A DNA stretch of 64,000 nucleotides from Lacticaseibacillus suibinensis (GTDB lineage: Bacteria > Bacillota > Bacilli > Lactobacillales > Lactobacillaceae): assembly GCF_003946175.1 (NCBI RefSeq), contig NZ_RHOK01000012.1, positions 1 through 64,000 on the forward strand. Reading direction: 5' to 3'. The notes below the pieces were generated by a model. That model had not been told where the DNA came from. It worked only from the letters and a program-made list of their open reading frames with translations, and made no database searches. A program made the translations under genes and the position numbers. Shown here piece after piece: positions 17,601-26,780 of this stretch. Each line of letters starts with the position of its first letter. The stretch's first letter is position 1.

Positions 17601-18263
17601 TTATCTAATCAAGGTCCGAGCCGTTATCTTGCCCGTATAGCCAGCCTCACGCAGCGCGGCTTGGGCATGATACAAGGTGCGGCCGGTGGTGTATAAATCG
17701 TCTAATAAAATCACTTGCGGCGGCAACTTGGCCGGCAAATGCGCCGTGAAGCTTTGCGGCGTCTGCAGGCGGCCTTGGCGATCCTTTTGGGCTTGCGGCA
17801 TTGCCGTGTCGGCTTTCTCCAACCACAGCGCTAGCGGCAAATGGCCGAACAGCCCAATCACCGGATCAAAGCCGCGCCGCGCATAATGCCCAGGTTCAGA
17901 AGGCAGTGGCACCAGTGCCGTGCGCCGCGTGGGTAGCTGGAGTTGGTCAGCAAAGACTTGATGTAGCCGAAAATCGCCTAATCCTTTGTACTGCTGAATG
18001 AAAGCCTTCATCGCCGGCGTGTAAGCAAACCACGCGCGGTTGTGCAGCAGCGCATACCCCTGCCGCCGCCAGCGCTGACAGTCGTTGCAAAGTTTCGGCG
18101 AATGAGCGCGGCCGCAGCCAGGGCAAGCCGAGGTCGCATCGATCGGCGTGAACTGGGCCAGACACTGCGGGCACAGCCGACTCAGCGTTAGCGGTTTAAA
18201 ACTGAGCAACTGCGCCAGCGACCAATCACTGCGCAAAGGCTGCTGGCATAGCAAGCAGTTCAT
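17601..18263 (-). CDS. comFC: Competence protein ComFC, phosphoribosyltransferase-like
   Basis: The 220-residue protein has an N-terminal zinc finger with Cys pairs at 3/6, 31/34, 47/50 and 59/62. A phosphoribosyltransferase-type domain follows with the PRPP-loop-like motif VILLDDLYTTGRTL near residue 185. ComFC works with the ComFA ATPase in bringing single-stranded DNA into the cell during transformation. It overlaps the comFA stop by 4 bp. Nothing looks broken. Confidence 0.93.
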   Translation of the reverse strand: MNCLLCQQPLRSDWSLAQLLSFKPLTLSRLCPQCLAQFTPIDATSACPGCGRAHSPKLCNDCQRWRRQGYALLHNRAWFAYTPAMKAFIQQYKGLGDFRLHQVFADQLQLPTRRTALVPLPSEPGHYARRGFDPVIGLFGHLPLALWLEKADTAMPQAQKDRQGRLQTPQSFTAHLPAKLPPQVILLDDLYTTGRTLYHAQAALREAGYTGKITARTLIR

Positions 18264-19519
18264 GGCTGGCGCCGATTCATTTGCCGAATGGCATGAATCG
18301 CCTCAATCTGGGCCAAGGTGATGTGTCGGGCTAAAAACAACACCGGATCATCCGGACTCGCCGCACTGCGCCCGGCCCGGCCGGCCATCTGAATCAGGCC
18401 ACTGGCCGAGAATTGTGGGTCATCGGCGGCCACCACCACAACGGCACAGCGGGGAATGGTGACCCCCCGCTCCAAAATCGTGGTCGTCAGTAGCACCGTA
18501 AACTCACCTTGTCGAAAGGCCTGCACCACCGCCGCCCGTTCGGGATCGGCGGCGTGCGCCGTGCGCACCGCCAGCCCAGCTTGCCGCAGGTGCGCCGCCA
18601 GCGGCTTGAGCCAGGCAATCCGGGGCACAAATACCAACACCCGGCGGTCAGCGGCCAGATTTTGCAACAGCGCCAAATCCCGCCTTCCCAGCTGCTTAGG
18701 TACTTGTTTGAGCCCCGTCAGCCGCTGCCGCGGCACCGGCAGCGGCGCGCCATGAAACCGCCGCGGCAGAAACGCCACTGCCAGTCGCGCGCGTTTAACC
18801 GCCTGCTGCATCGGCTTATCTGGTGTGGCGCTCAAAAAAATCGTTGGCCCACGGCGCGCCTGCTGCACCGCAGCCGCCAGCATCGGGGTTTGCGTATACG
18901 GAAAGGCATCGACCTCATCCACCACCATGAGATCAAAATGTCGATAATACCGCAGCAGTTGATGGGTGGTGGTCACCGTCAGATCTGCTGGGACTTCCGG
19001 CCAGGCGCTGCCGCCAAACAGTACCGCCAGCGACGCCCCGGCGAAAGCCTGCGCGAACCGCGGCGCTAATTCACGCACCACATCCACTCGGGGTGAGGCA
19101 ATGGCCACCCGCAGGCCCCGGCTTAAAAACGCTGCCACCACCGGAAACAACATCTCGGTTTTGCCGGCGCCAGTCACCGCCCACAGTAAAAAATCCCGGC
19201 CTTGGTTGACCGCGGTTAACGCCGCCTGGGCAGCTTGCTTTTGCGCTGAGGTTAACGTGCCGCGCCAAGTCATGGCACTGGGGGTTGCCGGCCCTGACGG
19301 CAGGCGCCACAGCTTGGTCGTGGTCGTCACCCGGCCCAGCCCCACGCAGGCGGTGCAATACTGCCGGCCATCCGGCAATGGCGCCAAGGCGCGCTGCTGA
19401 CAGCGCTGGCAGCGCCCGGATTGAATGGCCATGATTGGCGTCAGCTGTGCTAAACTGGCCATAGTGAGGCCCACTTTTGGCAATTCTTCATCGGTCAATT
19501 GAAAGCCTAAGGGCAACAT
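18260..19519 (-). CDS. comFA: Competence DNA-uptake ATPase ComFA
   Basis: The 419-residue DEAD-box-type ATPase has a zinc-binding N terminus (Cys 37/40 and 55/58). Its motor motifs are Walker A AVTGAGKTEML, DEVDAF, FLSATP and the motif VI stretch QMAGRAGRS. ComFA is the cytoplasmic ATPase that helps pull single-stranded DNA through ComEC. I choose the ATG at 19519, with GAGGTG 7 nt before it; a GTG three codons upstream is possible. It is divergent from yigZ with almost no gap, so its promoter lies inside yigZ or over its start. Confidence 0.93.
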   Translation of the reverse strand: MLPLGFQLTDEELPKVGLTMASLAQLTPIMAIQSGRCQRCQQRALAPLPDGRQYCTACVGLGRVTTTTKLWRLPSGPATPSAMTWRGTLTSAQKQAAQAALTAVNQGRDFLLWAVTGAGKTEMLFPVVAAFLSRGLRVAIASPRVDVVRELAPRFAQAFAGASLAVLFGGSAWPEVPADLTVTTTHQLLRYYRHFDLMVVDEVDAFPYTQTPMLAAAVQQARRGPTIFLSATPDKPMQQAVKRARLAVAFLPRRFHGAPLPVPRQRLTGLKQVPKQLGRRDLALLQNLAADRRVLVFVPRIAWLKPLAAHLRQAGLAVRTAHAADPERAAVVQAFRQGEFTVLLTTTILERGVTIPRCAVVVVAADDPQFSASGLIQMAGRAGRSAASPDDPVLFLARHITLAQIEAIHAIRQMNRRQP

Positions 19520-19539
19520 TTTGCTCACCTCAAAAGGAG

Positions 19540-19548
19540 ATTACGCAA
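19540..19548 (-). promoter_or_regulatory. Candidate competence promoter element before comFA
   Basis: The minus-strand 9-mer TTGCGTAAT lies exactly 20 nt before the comFA ATG. The same 9-mer lies exactly 20 nt before coiA. The position suits a -10 element of an alternative sigma factor. The function is inferred only from the shared sequence and spacing. Confidence 0.45.
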
Positions 19549-20183
19549 TGTCTGAGTATCGCACCATCAAAGCCGCTGGTCAGGCGGAACTGGTGATTAA
19601 AAAATCGCGGTTCATTTGCCAGGTGGGCCGCGTGCACACCGAAGCCGAGGCCCAAGCGTTTATCGCTGCGGTACGCAAACAAGAACCGAAAGCCACCCAC
19701 CATGTCCCGGCCTATCAACTGGGCGACGACGATCACATTCAGCGCGCCACCGATGATGGTGAACCCGCAGGCACGGCAGGCGTCCCGATGCTTAAAACGC
19801 TCCAAGAAATGGGCTTGCATGATGTCGTTGCCGTCACCACCCGGTACTTCGGCGGAATCAAACTTGGCGCCGGCGGCCTGATTCGCGCCTACGCCAACAG
19901 CGTGGCGGCCGCGGTTCATCAAGTGGGCATCGTGAAGCGCGTCATGCTGCAAACCATGAACCTAGCTGTGCCTTACCCACAACTGGATTCGCTCCAGCAC
20001 TATCTCACCGCCAACGCAATTACCTTACTCAACAGCGATTACGGCGCAGCGGTCGCATTAACCATTGCGGTCCCAAAATCCGAAGCCGCCGCCGTGGCCA
20101 CTGCCATCACCAACCAAACCGCCGGCAAAGTCACCATCACCCTGGGGTCGCTTCAAGCCAGTGAGGTGCCAGTGACTGAATAG
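19548..20183 (+). CDS. YigZ/IMPACT family protein
   Basis: The 211-residue protein has the UPF0029 (IMPACT) N-terminal domain with the signature RYFGGIKLGAGGLIRAY (about 105-121) and a C-terminal ferredoxin-like domain. The family (YigZ, Bacillus YvyE) is conserved but poorly understood; links to translation control and proline peptide handling have been proposed. I choose ATG 19548 after AAAGGAGA. Its start codon overlaps the putative comFA promoter element, and it is divergent from comFA as in several other Firmicutes. Confidence 0.9.
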   Translation: MSEYRTIKAAGQAELVIKKSRFICQVGRVHTEAEAQAFIAAVRKQEPKATHHVPAYQLGDDDHIQRATDDGEPAGTAGVPMLKTLQEMGLHDVVAVTTRYFGGIKLGAGGLIRAYANSVAAAVHQVGIVKRVMLQTMNLAVPYPQLDSLQHYLTANAITLLNSDYGAAVALTIAVPKSEAAAVATAITNQTAGKVTITLGSLQASEVPVTE

Positions 20184-20204
20184 AGCGCTAGCAACGCAAA
20201 AGAA

Positions 20205-20232
20205 GCCATCAAACCGCTGCCGGTTTGATGGC
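20205..20232. terminator. Bidirectional terminator between yigZ and kup
   Basis: GCCATCAAACC pairs perfectly with GGTTTGATGGC. A-rich sequence on the left and T-rich on the right allow it to serve both convergent genes. Confidence 0.8.
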
Positions 20233-20246
20233 CTCTTTAGTTGCGC

Positions 20247-22334
20247 TTATTCTGGATCTTCTTTGGGATTGATGATCTCAGTTTCGGTTTGAATCGGTTG
20301 GTTCTTCGCTCGGAGCTTGAAGGCTTTCGCGTTCATAATCTGGTGCTTCGAGAAAGCCACGGTGCGCGGCACACTGATAAACAGTGGCACGACTTCTTCG
20401 ACCACATTCGAGAATTCAAGGCCGTACCAGTTGGCCGGGCTTGTGGTGACGTTTTGCAACCAGAGCCGACCACCAATCAAACGGCGCTGCCAACCAGGAA
20501 TATTTTCCGTCGCCATCAAATTCTGGGCTTGCTCGCGAATGATGACGAACTTGAAGTCCCCGACATTGCGATTTTTAACCGTGGTGTACTTCGGCGTTTG
20601 CGGATCGATCACCTTGGCACTGAGCAGGTCATTGATGATCTTGCGAATGTAGACATTGACATGCTGCGACATTCTGAAGCCCAGGTAAATCTGGACGGAA
20701 ATCACATTGCGGGTGTGGAGCATGTCGACGGTGTAGCGCATTTCCACCGGTTTGTCGGTTTCGTTCACCGTCACGAACCAGTAGACCTTAGCGCGCTTGG
20801 GCCGTTTGTCCAAAATGGAGTACAGCGTGGAGCGCTTCAGCCGGTAGCCCGGCTTAACCTTGGTCATATACACCAGGTTCGTGGTGTAGGTGGGGATGGT
20901 GTCATCGGCAGCCAACGCCGTCAGCTGATCGAGGTAATCGGTCAGCACGACATATTCGCTTTCATCCTGGTAATGCTCGCGGACTTTGTTCCCAAAGTAC
21001 CACACCACCATCATCGCCAAAATCAGCAACATGATGAACAGCGTGATGTAGCCCCCATGCAGGAACTTCACCAGGCTGGCAATCAGAAAGACCGTTTCAA
21101 TCAGGCCGAAGAACCCAGCCACTAACGCCGCCATCGCCCGCTTGATGTGCATGGCTAAGAACTCGTACAGCAGCAAGGTCGTCATCAGCATGGTGACCGT
21201 GATGGCCAAACCATAAGCCGCTTCCATGGCTTTGGAAGTCCGAAAGAACCAAACCACGCTTAAGGTGACCAAACACAGGAACCAGTTCACAAAGGCGATG
21301 TAAATCTGACTGCGTTCACTGGAGGGATGTTTGATGGCCATCCGCGGCAAAAACTTCAGCCCCACTGCTTCATGCACCAGCGTGTAGGACCCCGTGATCA
21401 AGGCCTGCGAAGCGATGATTGCCGCCGCAGTCGCCAAAATAATCGCGTATGGCCGCATCCCGGTCCCTAGCATTTCATAAAACGGGTTCATGGTCGTCAA
21501 GTTGGCATAAGCCGCATCTTGATAATGCGCAATCAACCATGCCCCTTGGCCAAAGTAGTTCAGCATCAACATGACATAAACAAATGGCCAAGTGGCATAG
21601 ATATTACCTTTGCCGACATGGCCCATGTCGGAGTACAAGGCTTCTGCCCCAGTGGTGGCCAGGAAAATACTGCCTAGCAAGAAAATGCCGACTTTATTTT
21701 CCGGACTGAACAAGATCTTGATCGCATATACTGGCGACAAAGCCTTGAGAATTTCCAAATGGCCAGACATATGACTCAGACCAGCCACCCCGAGAAACAA
21801 GAACCACAAGAACATGATCGGTCCAAAGGCATTCCCAATCTTCGCGGTGCCAAAGCGCTGAATCAAAAACAGCGCCAGCAAAACCCCAGTGGTGATCACC
21901 AGCACCACGGTTTGGTTATTGCTGAACACAAAGCGGCCGAAGGTTTGACCCTTCAGCCCTTCCAGCGCCGTAGTGACCGTCACGGCTGGCGTCAAGGTGC
22001 CATCAGCCAGCAGCGCCGCGCCCCCAATCAAGGCCGGAATGGCCAACCACGCCCCGCGGCGACGGACTAAGGCATAAAGCGCAAAAATGCCGCCTTCGCC
22101 GTTGTTATCGGCCTGCATCGCCAGCACCACATATTTGATGGTGGTCAAAATCATCAGGGTCCAGAAAATCAGCGATACCGACCCAATAATATAATCAGGC
22201 GAAAGCGCCCCAACCGAGCCGGCATCAGCGATGATCGCGTTCATAACGTACAGCGGTGACGTCCCAATATCGCCGTACACGATGCCCAGAGTAATCAACA
22301 TGCCAAGCATGGTGGCTTTTTTCTTACGTGTCAT
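20247..22334 (-). CDS. kup: KUP-family potassium uptake protein
   Basis: The 695-residue protein has about twelve membrane segments over the first 460 residues and a soluble C-terminal domain. The N-terminal [15 protein letters not shown] is the family hallmark. It imports K+, probably with protons; Bacillus and lactococcal relatives are controlled by cyclic-di-AMP. The ATG at 22334 follows GAGGAGAG. It is a single-gene unit with a large gene-free hairpin block upstream. Confidence 0.93.
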   Translation of the reverse strand: MTRKKKATMLGMLITLGIVYGDIGTSPLYVMNAIIADAGSVGALSPDYIIGSVSLIFWTLMILTTIKYVVLAMQADNNGEGGIFALYALVRRRGAWLAIPALIGGAALLADGTLTPAVTVTTALEGLKGQTFGRFVFSNNQTVVLVITTGVLLALFLIQRFGTAKIGNAFGPIMFLWFLFLGVAGLSHMSGHLEILKALSPVYAIKILFSPENKVGIFLLGSIFLATTGAEALYSDMGHVGKGNIYATWPFVYVMLMLNYFGQGAWLIAHYQDAAYANLTTMNPFYEMLGTGMRPYAIILATAAAIIASQALITGSYTLVHEAVGLKFLPRMAIKHPSSERSQIYIAFVNWFLCLVTLSVVWFFRTSKAMEAAYGLAITVTMLMTTLLLYEFLAMHIKRAMAALVAGFFGLIETVFLIASLVKFLHGGYITLFIMLLILAMMVVWYFGNKVREHYQDESEYVVLTDYLDQLTALAADDTIPTYTTNLVYMTKVKPGYRLKRSTLYSILDKRPKRAKVYWFVTVNETDKPVEMRYTVDMLHTRNVISVQIYLGFRMSQHVNVYIRKIINDLLSAKVIDPQTPKYTTVKNRNVGDFKFVIIREQAQNLMATENIPGWQRRLIGGRLWLQNVTTSPANWYGLEFSNVVEEVVPLFISVPRTVAFSKHQIMNAKAFKLRAKNQPIQTETEIINPKEDPE

Positions 22335-22420
22335 TTTTCTCTCCTCAACCTCCACGCTTTACCGCGGTGGAAGAAACTACTGTCAAGGAATCATAGCTCA
22401 TTGCCGTGATTGCGTCAAAC

Positions 22421-22735
22421 CGGGCAGGCTGCGGAGTGAGGCCGCCTTTAGCCGGATGGGTAGCCTAGCATGGCGTCTTGAAGCCGCGCTTTGGCTTCGA
22501 GGCGCCATGCGTAGCTAGCCACTCGGGCGTTGGCCTCACGCAGCGCGACTACGCTAACAGACCTGCGGGAGACAATCTGCCGGGCAGGTCAGCTTCCGCA
22601 GCCATGGGCTGGAACGTGGTGGCCAGCGCTTTCAGCCTCTGCGAGTCTCAAAGTCGCGGCTTGTTCTAAGCCAACAAGTTGGCTAAGAACAATTTCACCA
22701 CTGAGCCCCTGCCTGCTCCAGCTGACTTGCCCTAG
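22421..22735 (+). repeat. Structured repeat family 1, copy A
   Basis: About 315 bp are similar to the reverse complement of 37540-37862. Matching blocks include a GTAGCCTAG/CGTAGCTAG-flanked hairpin, CTCGGGCGTTG, GCAGCGCGACTA, GGCTGGAACG-GGTGGCCAGCGCTTT, AAGTCGCGGCTTGTTCTA and CACTGAGCCCCTGCC. Hairpin 1 pairs CATGGCG (22469) with CGCCATG (22503). Hairpin 2 at 22661-22692 pairs TTGTTCT-AGCCAAC with GTTGGCT-AGAACAA. Both are kept in the other copy by paired changes. It may be a mobile palindromic element or a structured RNA. Confidence 0.75.
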
Positions 22736-22861
22736 TTTAATCGTCAACTGATTAATAGAGCTGCACCCACGAATTCCGTCTAATTCATTTGAATACCAAG
22801 ACCATACAGCAGTCAAACTGGGTGTCATGACGTAACGATAAGCCTTGAGCATCACCGTTAT

Positions 22862-23096
22862 TGAGCGGGTTCGGTCGGGGTAGCAGAGAGGCGCGGTGGT
22901 GCGGCAGCGAAACAGTTGGCACACGAGGAGACTGCGCAGCAGGCTGCTCCTGTGCTAACTGGGGGCAAAGGCGAGACAGCGTTGAGCGTCAGCGATGCTG
23001 GCTTGCCTTTGAGGCTGGAGACCGCTCTTTGGCTCCGGCCGACCCCGCAGCCGCACCGCCGCGCCTCGGCGCCACCCCGACCGGACCCAGCGGCCA
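22862..23096. other. Large nested hairpin structure between kup and rny
   Basis: Arms of about 40 nt at 22866-22909 and 23046-23090 are close reverse complements (CGGTCGGGGT and GAGGCGCGG pair with their mates). Inside them, CAGTTGGCACACGAGGAG pairs with CTGCTCCTGTGCTAACTG (22913-22961). No plausible gene is present. The rest of the gap 22335-23105 holds repeat family 1 and short unassigned sequence. Confidence 0.6.
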
Positions 23097-23107
23097 TCAA
23101 GGCAAAA

Positions 23108-23132
23108 CAAAAGCGCCAGGTTACCCCAGCGC
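23108..23132 (-). terminator. Terminator of rny
   Basis: GCGCTGGGG and CCTGGCGC pair around a short AT loop, followed on the minus strand by TTTTGTTTT. Confidence 0.7.
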
Positions 23133-23138
23133 TTGTGG

Positions 23139-24707
23139 TCACTTCGCGTATTCCACCGTCCGCTTCTCGCGAATAACAGTGACTTTGATGTGACCGGGAT
23201 ATTCGAGTTCTTTTTCGATGCGATTGCGAATGTCGCGGGCCAGGACCACGGATTGTTCATCCGACAAGGCCTCAGGCTGCACGATTACGCGCACTTCGCG
23301 GCCAGCTTGAATCGCATAAGAATGATCGACGCCAGTGAAGCTGTTGGCAATTGACTCCAACTTCTCCAGGCGGTGCAGATAATTCTCCAGCGATTCGGAC
23401 CGCGCGCCTGGCCGGGCGGCGGAAATGGCATCTGCTGCCGCCACTAAGACCGCAATCACACTGGTTGGTGCCACGTCGCCGTGATGCGAGGCAATCGTGT
23501 TGATCACCACTTGTGGTTCTTTGTACTTGGTGGCTAATTCCACCCCAATTTCCACGTGGGAGCCGCCGACTTCACGGTCCTGCGCCTTCCCGATATCATG
23601 CAGTAATCCTGCGCGTCTCGCTAAATTGACATCTTCACCCAGCTCAGCGGCCATAATCCCAGCCAACTTCGCCACTTGAATCGAGTGATCCAACACATTT
23701 TGCCCATAACTGGTCCGAAAATGAAGGCGCCCTAAAATCTTGATCAGATCCGGATGCATGTTATGAATGCCCACATCAAAAATGGCTTGCTCCCCGACTT
23801 CACGAATGCGTTCGTCCATTTCCTTGCGCGCCTTGTCGACCATTTCTTCAATGCGGGCAGGGTGGATTCGGCCATCCTGAATCAGTTTTTCAAGCGCCAT
23901 CCGCGCAATTTCACGCCGAATCGGGTCAAACCCTGACAGCACAACGGCTTCCGGGGTGTCATCGATAATCAAATCAATACCCGTTAAGGTTTCCAAAGTC
24001 CGAATATTACGCCCTTCACGGCCAATAATCCGGCCCTTCATGTCGTCATTCGGCAAAGTCACTGTCGTCACCGTGGTTTCAGCCACGACATCAGAGGCAC
24101 TTCTTTGGATGGCATCAGCAATCAACGACTTGGCCGTGCGGTCAGCCGTTTCATGTGCTTCATCTTCACTTTCTTTAATCAACTTCGCCCGTTCATGGGC
24201 CAACTCTGCCTTGGTGGCAGTAAGGATTTGGTCCCGCGCTTGGTCTTTGGTTAAGCTGGCAATGCGTTCAAGTTCTGCTTGTTGTTTGGCAATGGTCGAA
24301 GTAATGTCTTGTTCTCGCTCGTCCAATTGTTGCTGCCGATCGTTGAGGTGCCCCTCGCGATCCGACAAGCTCTGTTCCTTCCGATCAAGGGTATCATCAC
24401 GATGGTCCAAGGCCTCTTCCCGCTGCAAAACGCGGTGTTCTGACTGTTGGACTTCATGGCGCCGTTCCTTGAGTTCGTTTTCCACCTGCGTGCGATATTG
24501 ATGGGATTCTTCTCTGGCCTCGACTAATTTCTCTTTTTTTAGCGTCTCGGCTTCTTTGTTAGCAGTCTCGATGATCCCGGCAGCACTATCGTGGGCTTGG
24601 TTCAAAGTATTCTGGTGGCTCCGTTTCTGAAGCCAGTTTCCGATCAACAATCCGAGCAATAAAGCGATGACTGCGAGGATTATCGAGATCAGCATTTCTG
24701 CGCTCAT
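23139..24707 (-). CDS. rny: Ribonuclease Y
   Basis: The 522-residue endoribonuclease has an N-terminal membrane anchor (about 4-24), a long coiled coil (about 30-200), a KH domain ([15 protein letters not shown], about 220) and an HD domain with LLHDIGK (about 370). It starts mRNA decay and processing at the membrane. The length is typical. The ATG follows AGGTGAAAAG. It is monocistronic between two terminators. In many relatives recA lies directly upstream; here cinA does, and recA is about 23 kb away. Confidence 0.96.
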   Translation of the reverse strand: MSAEMLISIILAVIALLLGLLIGNWLQKRSHQNTLNQAHDSAAGIIETANKEAETLKKEKLVEAREESHQYRTQVENELKERRHEVQQSEHRVLQREEALDHRDDTLDRKEQSLSDREGHLNDRQQQLDEREQDITSTIAKQQAELERIASLTKDQARDQILTATKAELAHERAKLIKESEDEAHETADRTAKSLIADAIQRSASDVVAETTVTTVTLPNDDMKGRIIGREGRNIRTLETLTGIDLIIDDTPEAVVLSGFDPIRREIARMALEKLIQDGRIHPARIEEMVDKARKEMDERIREVGEQAIFDVGIHNMHPDLIKILGRLHFRTSYGQNVLDHSIQVAKLAGIMAAELGEDVNLARRAGLLHDIGKAQDREVGGSHVEIGVELATKYKEPQVVINTIASHHGDVAPTSVIAVLVAAADAISAARPGARSESLENYLHRLEKLESIANSFTGVDHSYAIQAGREVRVIVQPEALSDEQSVVLARDIRNRIEKELEYPGHIKVTVIREKRTVEYAK

Positions 24708-24832
24708 CTTTTCACCTCCGCATCATCAATTTCTTTCAAGATGCAAATTATATTTTTAAATATGACACAAGGTCGATTGTAGCGGTTTCGCGATTTACTG
24801 TCAATACAGGGCCAAGCCGCCAGCCTTACGCT

Positions 24833-24876
24833 AAAAGGGCTTTGACGCCGGTTCCAGCCAGCATCAAAGCCCTTTT
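24833..24876 (-). terminator. Terminator of cinA
   Basis: AAAAGGGCTTTGA pairs perfectly with TCAAAGCCCTTTT. It lies directly after cinA and separates it from rny. Confidence 0.85.
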
Positions 24877-24879
24877 CTG

Positions 24880-26124
24880 TTAATCTGCTTGCAACGTTTT
24901 CAACAGCCAAAACAACCCGGCTTTAACCGCCCGCCCGCGGACTGCCGCCCGGCTACCAGGAAAATGAAACAACTGCGCTTGCGGCGCCTGGCCGCGCTGG
25001 GCCAACCCAATCCACACGGTGCCTGCCGGCTGACCGTCATTGGGACCCGGCCCGGCCACGCCGGTAAAGCTGACGGCGACATCCGCTTCGACCTTGGCCA
25101 GCGCACCAGTAGCCATCGCCTTAGCAGTGGCTTCACTGACGGCCCCATCACGATTAATCGTGGCTTCATCGAGGCCGAGAAAAGCAGCTTTGGTGTGATT
25201 TGAGTAGGTGACAAAGCCGCCTTTGAACCATTCAGACACCCCTGGTACATCCGCCAGGGTCGCTTGGAAAGCGCCTGCGGTCAAACTTTCCGCAGCGGTG
25301 ACTTGCTTCTGCTGCTCAGCCAAGGCTTTCACCACGGCTTGCGGCAAGCTATTGTCGTCGCCATAACCATAAAAGTATTGCCCGAGACGCGTCTGAATTT
25401 CGGCTTCTAGGGGATCAAGCAGCGCCTTGGCCGCGGTTTCATCAGCCGCTTTGGCGGTCAGGCGTAGCGTCACTTCGTAAGGCTTGATATAAGTGGCCAA
25501 GGTCGGGTTCTTTTGGCTCTCAATCAAATCCGCCAGCACCGTGGTGACTTTGGATTCACCGATACCGAAGAACCGGAGCACACGGCTCACCATTGTGGCA
25601 TCGTGACCAAGGCTTTTCAGCAAATAAGGGACCAGCTGATCGAGCACCATGGGTTCGAATTCTTTCGGCGGGCCTGGCAGCAAGATGTACTGTTTGCCTT
25701 GGCTGACGCTCACTGCGCCTACCGCCAAGCCGACCTTATTCGTCAGCACCGTGGCGCCGGCAGGATATTTAGCTTGGAGCAAATTGTTGGGCGTCATCGG
25801 TTGTTGCTGCTGGGCGGCATACGCCTTCAGTTTCGCCAAAGCCGGCGCATCATCCACCAGCGCCACGCCCAAATGTGCGGCTAAGGTTTGCTTGGACAAA
25901 TCATCTGGCGTGGGGCCCAACCCGCCGATCAAGATAATGATTTCGGCGCGTTGCTCCGCCAGGGTGATGGCGGCGTCCAACCGGGCCTGATTATCGCCCA
26001 CCACCTGCTGGTTAAGGCTATCAATGCCTAATTCCGCCAGCTGGTTGGCCAAAAACGCGCCATTGGTATTGGTGATTTGACCCAGTAAGATTTCGGTACC
26101 GACTGCGATTAATTCTGCGTTCAT
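24880..26124 (-). CDS. cinA: Competence/damage-inducible protein CinA
   Basis: The 414-residue protein has an N-terminal molybdopterin-binding-like domain (VGTEILLGQITNTN, GGLGPTPDDLSKQ) and a C-terminal nicotinamide-nucleotide amidase domain (AAESLTAG, VSFTGVAGPG). The family recycles pyridine nucleotides, and in streptococci CinA brings RecA to the membrane. I choose ATG 26124 after GAGGTGG; the frame runs 16 codons further up. Terminators lie on both sides, so it is not co-transcribed with recA or pgsA here. Confidence 0.93.
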   Translation of the reverse strand: MNAELIAVGTEILLGQITNTNGAFLANQLAELGIDSLNQQVVGDNQARLDAAITLAEQRAEIIILIGGLGPTPDDLSKQTLAAHLGVALVDDAPALAKLKAYAAQQQQPMTPNNLLQAKYPAGATVLTNKVGLAVGAVSVSQGKQYILLPGPPKEFEPMVLDQLVPYLLKSLGHDATMVSRVLRFFGIGESKVTTVLADLIESQKNPTLATYIKPYEVTLRLTAKAADETAAKALLDPLEAEIQTRLGQYFYGYGDDNSLPQAVVKALAEQQKQVTAAESLTAGAFQATLADVPGVSEWFKGGFVTYSNHTKAAFLGLDEATINRDGAVSEATAKAMATGALAKVEADVAVSFTGVAGPGPNDGQPAGTVWIGLAQRGQAPQAQLFHFPGSRAAVRGRAVKAGLFWLLKTLQAD

Positions 26125-26156
26125 TTTGCCACCTCGTATGGTCTTGATTGCATGAG

Positions 26157-26184
26157 AAAAGCGCAAGGGCAAAGGCCCCTGCGC
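26157..26184 (-). terminator. Terminator of pgsA
   Basis: GGCGCAGGGGC pairs with GCCCTTGCGC, followed by TTTT on the minus strand. It lies between pgsA and cinA. Confidence 0.7.
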
Positions 26185-26190
26185 CGTTGG

Positions 26191-26778
26191 TTATTGTCCA
26201 AATGAATCCGCAAAGACACTGCGATTTTTGTAAAAGTATTCGACCCCGGAGTACACGGTGAAAATTACAGCCAGGTAGAACAGGATTTCACCCAAACCGA
26301 CCCCGAAGATGGCAGGAATACCAAAGTCGTTCATGAACAAGAAGACAATGGCCAAATCTTGAGTCACGGTTTTGATTTTGCCAGGCCAAGCCGCCGCGAG
26401 AACCTCTCCGCCATTGGCCAACAGCAGCCGCAAACCGGTCACCGCCAGCTCTCGCCATAGAATAATGGCAACGCCCCAGGCCGGGATAATGCCAGCCGCT
26501 GTGAGGAAAATAAAGGCGGTCATCACCAGAAGCTTGTCGGCCAAAGGATCGGCAAACTTACCGAAGTTGGTAACCAAGTGCCGGGCCCGGGCAATTTTGC
26601 CATCGGCCAAGTCCGTCAGCGAAGCCGCCACAAAGATAATGGCTGCCACCAGGTAGGTGACGCTGAGCTTCGCGCTCCCCAGCATGATGGTGCCTGCTGG
26701 CCAGCCCAAGACCAGCAAAATGGTGAACACCGGAATCAGGATAATCCGTAGCATCGTCAGTTTATTTGGTAAATTCAC
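26191..26778 (-). CDS. pgsA: CDP-diacylglycerol-glycerol-3-phosphate 3-phosphatidyltransferase
   Basis: The 195-residue membrane enzyme has about five to six hydrophobic segments. The CDP-alcohol phosphotransferase motif reads D-L-A-D-G-K-I-A-R then G-x-x-x-D-P-L-A-D (about 58-82), with all catalytic Asp residues present. It makes phosphatidylglycerol phosphate, the precursor of PG and cardiolipin. It follows the RodZ-like gene by only 2 bp, a conserved pairing in Firmicutes. Confidence 0.95.
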   Translation of the reverse strand: MNLPNKLTMLRIILIPVFTILLVLGWPAGTIMLGSAKLSVTYLVAAIIFVAASLTDLADGKIARARHLVTNFGKFADPLADKLLVMTAFIFLTAAGIIPAWGVAIILWRELAVTGLRLLLANGGEVLAAAWPGKIKTVTQDLAIVFLFMNDFGIPAIFGVGLGEILFYLAVIFTVYSGVEYFYKNRSVFADSFGQ

Positions 26779-26780
26779 GC

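Noticed and set aside
22421-23096. Several open frames of 70-110 codons in the kup-rny gap on both strands
   Set aside because: They are by-products of GC-rich hairpin sequence, lack ribosome sites, and change length between repeat copies.
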